In this document: piece after piece, positions 59,297 through 64,000 of the stretch | Numbering within the stretch: the first letter of the stretch is position 1 | Layout: each line of letters starts with the position of its first letter | DNA from: JAJECS01 sp965262745 | Lineage (GTDB): Bacteria; Chloroflexota; UBA11872 | Assembly (NCBI GenBank): GCA_965262745.1 | Contig: OZ253558.1 | Span: forward strand, 2,790,001 to 2,854,000 | Reading direction: 5' to 3' | DNA length: 64,000 nucleotides | The notes under the pieces: generated by a model | What the model saw: the letters and a program-made list of their open reading frames with translations, nothing else | Databases searched by the model: none | Told to the model about the DNA's origin: nothing | Translations under genes and position numbers: made by a program

Positions 59297-60385
59297 CTAC
59301 GCGGCGGCAGTCGCCGCGCGGGCGCGCAGGGCGTCGCGCACGGCCGCGCCGCACTCCGTGGTCGTGGCGTCGCCCCCAAGATCGGGCGTGAGCACGCCGG
59401 CGGACGTGACGTCGCTGAGCGCAGCCATCACAAGCTCGGATTCCTCGGGATAGCCAAGGTCCTCGACCATCATCGCCGCGGCCCAAATCGTGGCAATCGG
59501 CGACGCGATGCCCTGGCCCGCGATGTCCGGCGCCGACCCGTGCACCGGCTCGAACATGGGTGGGTGTGTCCCCTCGGGATTGAGATTGGCGCTCGGCGGT
59601 ACCCCCAGGCTGCCCATGAGGGCGCCGCCAATGTCGGACAGAATGTCGCCAAAGAGGTTCGACGCCACGAGCACGTCGAACGTCTCGGGGTTGCGCACCA
59701 TGCGCGCCGCCGCCGCGTCCACGAGGTTCCGGTCCGTCGTAATGCCGGGATAGTCGGCGGCCACCTGCTCGAAGACATCATCCCAGAACACCGGGGCGAA
59801 CTGCAGGGCGTTGGACTTCGTCACGTTGGTGACGTGGCGCCGGCCCAAACGCACGGCCAAGTCGAACGCGTAGCGAATGATGCGCTCGACGCCAACGCGG
59901 GTGAAGACCGTGGTTTGCAGCGCAACCTCGTAGGGAGAGCCGCGGTGGACGCGGCCGCCGGTCCCCGCGTACTCGCCTTCCGAGTTCTCGCGCACGCAGA
60001 GAAAGTCGAAGTCGCCGGGCTTCTTGCCCGCGAGCGGGGTTGACAAGCCGGGCAGCAAGCGCGCGGGGCGCAGATTGACGTAGAGCTCGAATCCCTGCCG
60101 AATCCGCAGCACGCCCTGATGCTGAGAAATCTCGTCGGGCACCACGTCGGGCAATCCGCAGGCCCCGTACAGGATTGCGTCGAAGCGATCCAACGTGTCG
60201 AGGGCGTCTTCCGGCATGTACCGGCCGTGCTCCAGGTAGTAGGCGCAACTCCAGGGGAACTCCTGCATGTCCCACCGCATGGCGCCGGTCGTCTGGGCGA
60301 GCGTGTCGAGGACGAGTTGCCCTTCGCGGACCACATCGACGCCGATGCCGTCCCCGGGAAGCAAGGCAATGCGGTGTGTGCTCAT
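59297..60385 (-). CDS. tartrate / isopropylmalate-type decarboxylating dehydrogenase
   Basis: 362-residue beta-decarboxylating dehydrogenase. LLPGDGIGVDVVREG, RQGFELYVNLRPARLLPG, VRENSEGEYAGTGGR, TNVTKSNALQFAP (catalytic Lys) and the metal-binding SNLFGDILSDIGG are complete. FEPVHGSAPDIAGQ binds NAD. ENSEGEYAG and the overall wording fit tartrate dehydrogenase/decarboxylase (D-malate dehydrogenase) better than LeuB. No leucine-synthesis genes are nearby. Upstream on the same strand lies an alpha/beta hydrolase. Confidence 0.88.
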   Translation of the reverse strand: MSTHRIALLPGDGIGVDVVREGQLVLDTLAQTTGAMRWDMQEFPWSCAYYLEHGRYMPEDALDTLDRFDAILYGACGLPDVVPDEISQHQGVLRIRQGFELYVNLRPARLLPGLSTPLAGKKPGDFDFLCVRENSEGEYAGTGGRVHRGSPYEVALQTTVFTRVGVERIIRYAFDLAVRLGRRHVTNVTKSNALQFAPVFWDDVFEQVAADYPGITTDRNLVDAAAARMVRNPETFDVLVASNLFGDILSDIGGALMGSLGVPPSANLNPEGTHPPMFEPVHGSAPDIAGQGIASPIATIWAAAMMVEDLGYPEESELVMAALSDVTSAGVLTPDLGGDATTTECGAAVRDALRARAATAAA

Positions 60386-60466
60386 CTGAAGTAGGTGGGT
60401 GCGGAGTCGCGCTCGCGAGTATACGGGCGCCGATCGCTCGGGCAGTCGGCCACCGAGCCCCGCCCG

Positions 60467-61402
60467 CTATGCCTCGGTGCGGCAGCCCTCGATAAAGGCG
60501 TTGATGGCGCCGGCGGCCTCGACGGCGGCCTCGACCTGGACGAAATGGCCCGCGTCGTGAAACAGGTGGAGTTCCGAATTGGGGATCAGCCGGTGAAATT
60601 GGCGCGCGACGTGGGAGCGGAGGTATGGGTCGCGGCCGCCCCACAAGATCAGCGTGCGGCACTGCAACTGTGCCGGCACGTCCAGCCGTCGTTGGTTGGC
60701 ATTGATCTGGGCGGGCAAGCCTTTGTTGATGCGATGCAACGCTTGGCGCGCGACGGGGGAAGCCGCAAACGTCTCGCAGAAGGTACGGGTCAACTCGTCG
60801 GAAAGGGGAGTATGCGTGCCCCAGATCCGTCCGATTTGCCAGCGAAAGAGATTGCCGAACAGCACCGACCGCATCACGCCCATGGCGCGCCGCAGCACGC
60901 CGCCGACGATTGGTACGTGCAAGGCCTTGAGCACGGGCGGCATGCGTGCCGAGTTCCAACCCCAGTACGAGTTGAGCAGCACAAGGCCGCGGGTCCGCCC
61001 GGGATTTGCCACCGCCCAACGGATCGCCGCGGGTCCCGTCATCTCGTGCCCCACCAGCACCACGTCGTCGAGACGGTGCGCATCGATGAACTGGGCGAGA
61101 TTGCGATCGATCGTATCGAAGCCGAACGTCAGGCCTGCATTGGGTTCCGAGAAGCCCCAGCCAAGCAGGTCGGGAGCCAGCGTGTGCACCGTATCCGCGA
61201 GCAGCGGCTGCAGGCACCCGTAAATGCGTGAATCGCTGGCCAGACCGTGGAGCAAGACGACGGTTGGGCGGCCTTGCCCGGCTTCGCGGTAGTGGCAGAC
61301 ACCTGACGGAAGTTCGATGCGGCGGCCCGCCGGGGGCGCCCATCCGTCATCCCCCCGGCTCACTGGGGAGCGCGCCGCAGCGCCTGGAGCGCCCACAACC
61401 AC
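60467..61402 (-). CDS. alpha/beta-hydrolase-fold protein with Glu at the nucleophile position
   Basis: About 311 residues. Oxyanion region VVLLHGLASDSRI, nucleophile elbow VVLVGHEMTGPAA, acid in LILWGGRDPYL, His in FHDAGHFVQVE. The elbow consensus small-x-Nu-x-small reads G-H-E-M-T-G, so the nucleophile position is Glu (codon GAG) instead of Ser, Asp or Cys. The cap domain is helical with several Trp (FRWQIGRIWG). The GTG start at 61402 overlaps the debranching-enzyme stop by 43 bases. It may be inactive or use unusual chemistry. Confidence 0.82.
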   Translation of the reverse strand: MVVGAPGAAARSPVSRGDDGWAPPAGRRIELPSGVCHYREAGQGRPTVVLLHGLASDSRIYGCLQPLLADTVHTLAPDLLGWGFSEPNAGLTFGFDTIDRNLAQFIDAHRLDDVVLVGHEMTGPAAIRWAVANPGRTRGLVLLNSYWGWNSARMPPVLKALHVPIVGGVLRRAMGVMRSVLFGNLFRWQIGRIWGTHTPLSDELTRTFCETFAASPVARQALHRINKGLPAQINANQRRLDVPAQLQCRTLILWGGRDPYLRSHVARQFHRLIPNSELHLFHDAGHFVQVEAAVEAAGAINAFIEGCRTEA

Positions 61403-63348
61403 TCGCCAATGCCCCAGGCTTGGGCAAACGCGCCCTCCGGCGCATATGGCGGCTCAGGCTGGAAGATCTCGCTTACCGTGCCGACGGCACCCTCGGTGAG
61501 GTGTCGCTGGAGGCCGGCTTCGATCCACGCCAGATCGTGCCCGGTCCGACCGAGGGCCAAGGCGGCGCGCACGTACATGCCAAGCAACCAACTCCACACC
61601 GGTCCTTGATGATAGGCGCCGTCGCGTTGGACCGGATCACCACCATACTCCGGCCGATACGCCGGATCGGCCGGTGAGAGACTCCGCAAGCCCACGGGAG
61701 TCACCAGCTCGCGCTCCACCACCGCAAGCGCCGACGCGGCGCGGGCGGGTGGCAGCAGGTCCGGGCCCACCGCCAACGCGATGACTTGGTTGGGCCGGAT
61801 GGATGGATCGTCACCCGCCGGTCCGTCCACGATGTCATAGAGGCTGCCGGTGTCTGGATTCCAGAAGCGTCCGGCGAATGAGGCCGCCGCTCGGTCCGCG
61901 AGCCTGCGGGTGTCAGCGGCATCCCATTGCAGGTGCTCGAGCGTGCGAACGGCGAACGTCAATCCGCGCCACCACAGCGCGTTGATCTCCACCGGCTTGC
62001 CGCGCCGCGGCGTGACCACCCAATCCCCAACCTTGGCGTCCATCCAGGTGAGTTGGAGACCTTCGGCGCCGGCGGCGAGCAGCCCGTCGTCCGGGTCCAT
62101 GTGGATCCCGTGACGCGTGCCCCGTACGTGCCAATCCACGACGTCCAGGACTGCGGTGCCCAGGCCCTCCAGGATCTCGGTGTCGCCCGTGGCATCGACA
62201 TAGGCCTCGAGCGAGTGGAGAAACCACAGGGCCGCGTCGACCGAGGTGTATTCGGGCGCATCGCCGGCATCCGGCCAGCGATTCGGGACCATGCCCTGGT
62301 CGACGAAGCGCGCGTAGGCCACCAGAATCGCTCGCGCAACGTCCGTCCGTCCTGTTGCCAGGCAAAGGCCGGGAAGGGCGATGAACGTATCGCGCCCCCA
62401 ATCGCCAAACCACGGGTAGCCGGCGATGACGGTATTCGGCAGCGTGGAATGCGCCAGCCCGCCGCGCCGCACCAGCACTTGATCCGCGGCCAGCCGCAAC
62501 TGGGCTTCCAGAACACTGTCGGCCCCTTTCACGAGTCGTGCGGCGCGCCGGTCCACCGATGCCGGTTCGCGCTCCACCCCGCGCACGTCGGCCGGCTCGC
62601 CGGCAGCCAGCACCAGGGAAGCCGCGGCCCCCGGCTGGATGGTGGTGCGAAAGACTCCGGGCACGAACGCGTCTTCGTGATCGTCGAAGCCGCGCGCCCG
62701 CTCGTGCGCGCGCGCCAGATGCCAGTGCCAGTCCTGCGCCTCGTGGAACTCCCAGCCCGTGTAGTCCACGGTGAGCGGCGGCGCCTCGCCGGATGTCACG
62801 ACCAGCAGCTCATCCTCGGCATGCGTCAGGTCAACCCTGCGCCCTCCGGTCAGCAGCTGATGGAACCACCGGAGCGTGACGAAGGGTTGCCATTCCAGCA
62901 CAACCGGGACGTCGCCTTGGTTGTGATAGCGAAGCACCGTCTGGTTGGCGCCGTGCGGCATCCAGAGATCGCCGCGCAACGTTTGCCCGGCAAGGCTCCA
63001 CGTCCAGCTTGGTCGAGTCCCGATCAACTCGAATCCGACCATACGGCGATAGCCGTCTGGATGAACCGTGCCGTCGTGGTACTCATGCGTGCTGAGCCAG
63101 TAGCTCGCGCCATCAACCGTGGCTTGGACCTGAGCGCCGGCGACCATGACCCAGCGGGCGTTGGGTGGAGGCGCCGCAGCGACGAGCAACCCGTGATAGC
63201 GGCGGGTTGCGAGGCCGGCCACCGTGCCGGCGGCGTAGCCGCCAAGGCCGTTGGTGACGAGCCACTCGCGCCGGCGCAGGGGCTCCAACTGCTGCCCAAA
63301 GAGGCTCGCTGCGAGGTGTGGGTTGGGAACCTGCGGCGAGGAGGGCAC
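61360..63348 (-). CDS. glycogen debranching enzyme (amylo-alpha-1,6-glucosidase, GDE type)
   Basis: About 662 residues. N-terminal GDE_N-like domain: REWLVTNGLGGYAAGTVAGL with ATRRYHGLLVAA, the hallmark of bacterial/archaeal GDE. The catalytic (alpha/alpha)6 barrel has YPWFGDWGRDTFIALPGLCL, PNRWPDAGDAPEYTSVDAALW and GAYHQGPVWSWLLGMY. It removes alpha-1,6 branch glucose residues from glycogen. GTG 63348 is chosen because GGGGAG is a few bases upstream; longer frames run under the divergent TSUP gene. No glgA, B, C or P lies nearby. Confidence 0.93.
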   Translation of the reverse strand: MPSSPQVPNPHLAASLFGQQLEPLRRREWLVTNGLGGYAAGTVAGLATRRYHGLLVAAAPPPNARWVMVAGAQVQATVDGASYWLSTHEYHDGTVHPDGYRRMVGFELIGTRPSWTWSLAGQTLRGDLWMPHGANQTVLRYHNQGDVPVVLEWQPFVTLRWFHQLLTGGRRVDLTHAEDELLVVTSGEAPPLTVDYTGWEFHEAQDWHWHLARAHERARGFDDHEDAFVPGVFRTTIQPGAAASLVLAAGEPADVRGVEREPASVDRRAARLVKGADSVLEAQLRLAADQVLVRRGGLAHSTLPNTVIAGYPWFGDWGRDTFIALPGLCLATGRTDVARAILVAYARFVDQGMVPNRWPDAGDAPEYTSVDAALWFLHSLEAYVDATGDTEILEGLGTAVLDVVDWHVRGTRHGIHMDPDDGLLAAGAEGLQLTWMDAKVGDWVVTPRRGKPVEINALWWRGLTFAVRTLEHLQWDAADTRRLADRAAASFAGRFWNPDTGSLYDIVDGPAGDDPSIRPNQVIALAVGPDLLPPARAASALAVVERELVTPVGLRSLSPADPAYRPEYGGDPVQRDGAYHQGPVWSWLLGMYVRAALALGRTGHDLAWIEAGLQRHLTEGAVGTVSEIFQPEPPYAPEGAFAQAWGIGEWLWALQALRRAPQ

Positions 63349-63427
63349 GGCGCTCCCCCTCTGCACGTCGGCGACGTTCGAGTATACGCGGCGCCCCGAG
63401 CCCGGCTCCCTATAATCCGGCAAACCC

Positions 63428-64000
63428 ATGTCGTCTCCCCCAGCGCCGCCTGTCCGTCGCCCGGCCGCCCCCATTGTGATCGCCATCGGTCTCACCGGCG
63501 GTCTGATCAGTGGGCTCGTCGGCGTGGGCGGCGGCATCGTGATGGTGCCGCTGATGGTCGCGATTCTGGCCATGGCCCAGCACCGCGCGCACGGAACGTC
63601 GCTGGCGATGATCGTCCCAATCGCGATCAGCGCCATGATTCCCTACTTGATCGCGCACGGGCTCCAGTGGCAGGTCGTAATTTCGCTGGCGGGCACGTCC
63701 GTCGGCTTTGCCGTGGTGGGCGCGCGGCTCACCAAGCATCTCAACGCCACGGCGCTGCGGCGGGGCTTTGCCGTCCTCTTGGCGCTCACGGCCGTGCGAT
63801 TGCTGCTGTCGGCACAGAGCGCGGCGATGTTCGGGGAGATGGAAGGCCTGCAGCTCATCGTTGCGGCGCTGATCGCCGGCACTTTCACCGGGTTGGTGGC
63901 CGGGACCATGGGCGTGGGAGGCGGCATCGTGATGGTGCCCGCGATGGCGATCGTGATGGGCATCGACCAGCATGTCGCCCAGGGAATCTCGCTGGCCGTC
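63428..64000 (+). CDS. TSUP-family (TauE/SafE) membrane permease, truncated by window end
   Basis: Partial gene: translation from ATG 63428 is open to the window edge (191 codons). It has two copies of the TSUP repeat signature, LISGLVGVGGGIVMVPLMV near residue 30 and LVAGTMGVGGGIVMVPAMA near residue 165, each within hydrophobic helices. TSUP proteins move sulfite, sulfonates or other small organic anions. It diverges from the debranching enzyme with an 80-base gap. Confidence 0.9.
   Translation, partial: MSSPPAPPVRRPAAPIVIAIGLTGGLISGLVGVGGGIVMVPLMVAILAMAQHRAHGTSLAMIVPIAISAMIPYLIAHGLQWQVVISLAGTSVGFAVVGARLTKHLNATALRRGFAVLLALTAVRLLLSAQSAAMFGEMEGLQLIVAALIAGTFTGLVAGTMGVGGGIVMVPAMAIVMGIDQHVAQGISLAV

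Noticed and set aside
1..64000. CRISPR array or complete prophage
   Set aside because: No regularly spaced direct repeats, cas genes, integrase, capsid or terminase genes were seen.

Overview
The window is GC-rich (clearly above 60% by eye), gene-dense bacterial chromosome. The gene set points to Chloroflexota, possibly a SAR202/Dehalococcoidia-like or host-associated lineage. The pointers are VanW and LiaF-like envelope proteins without outer-membrane genes, many lipoproteins, an extra GroEL-like gene, a Lon-like protease beside an FtsH-like protease, a TatB-like fusion protein, and several amidohydrolase/dehydrogenase catabolic genes. No rRNA or other phylogenetic marker is present, so this placement is inference.

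Layout. 0-7.3 kb: ribosome-linked genes. rplS is divergent from a VanW-family protein, followed by rpsP-khpA-trmD (rimM is missing), a divergent GroEL-like gene, panB and a small orphan. 7.7-15.2 kb: murD, a LiaF-like membrane protein, a metallophosphoesterase, then a short structured RNA with its own -10 box and terminator ahead of a SWIM zinc-finger gene, smpB and tmRNA (ssrA). Nudix, beta-propeller, methyltransferase, lipM, tRNA-Arg(CCG) and lspA follow. 15.4-23.4 kb: a cyclophilin lipoprotein, a secreted protein with an internal duplication, an M20 amidohydrolase, two MFS transporters, a PHP phosphoesterase and an orphan.

23.5-32.5 kb: a long minus-strand run. In transcription order it is a PLC-like protein, D-aminoacylase, a tiny CxxCxGxG zinc protein, glmS, an ftsB-like gene, dut, tilS and ftsH, with several overlaps. 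32.6-35.9 kb: a VOC protein, amt and a PLP-dependent desulfhydrase/ACC-deaminase-like enzyme.

35.9-41.2 kb is the accessory part. It holds two copies of a miniature inverted-repeat element (one upstream of tRNA-Val, one inside the liv operon) and a visibly AT-richer DUF262/DUF1524 (GmrSD-type) nuclease gene directly downstream of tRNA-Val(GAC). A two-gene toxin-antitoxin-like module follows: a small orphan family protein plus a PIN toxin, behind a palindrome that overlaps a -10-like box.

39.5-45.9 kb: a branched-chain amino-acid ABC transporter (livG, F, H, M, with livK convergent behind a strong shared terminator) and a nuclease-like lipoprotein. 45.9-53.3 kb: a large glutamate synthase subunit without its small subunit, small orphans, an SDR with a degenerate catalytic triad and a D-2-hydroxyacid dehydrogenase. 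53.4-59.2 kb: a Lon-like protease, an FtsH-like membrane AAA protease with a Met/Gly-rich insert, and convergent to them a TatB-like protein fused to a cysteine-containing C-terminal domain. 59.3-64 kb: a tartrate/isopropylmalate-type dehydrogenase, an alpha/beta hydrolase with Glu at the nucleophile position, a glycogen-debranching enzyme and a truncated TSUP exporter running off the end.

Candidates for something undescribed: the TatB fusion beside the two AAA proteases, the orphan-PIN module next to a GmrSD nuclease at a tRNA, and the attenuator-like RNA ahead of SWIM-smpB-ssrA. All functional statements rest on sequence reading and remembered family features; no database search was run.
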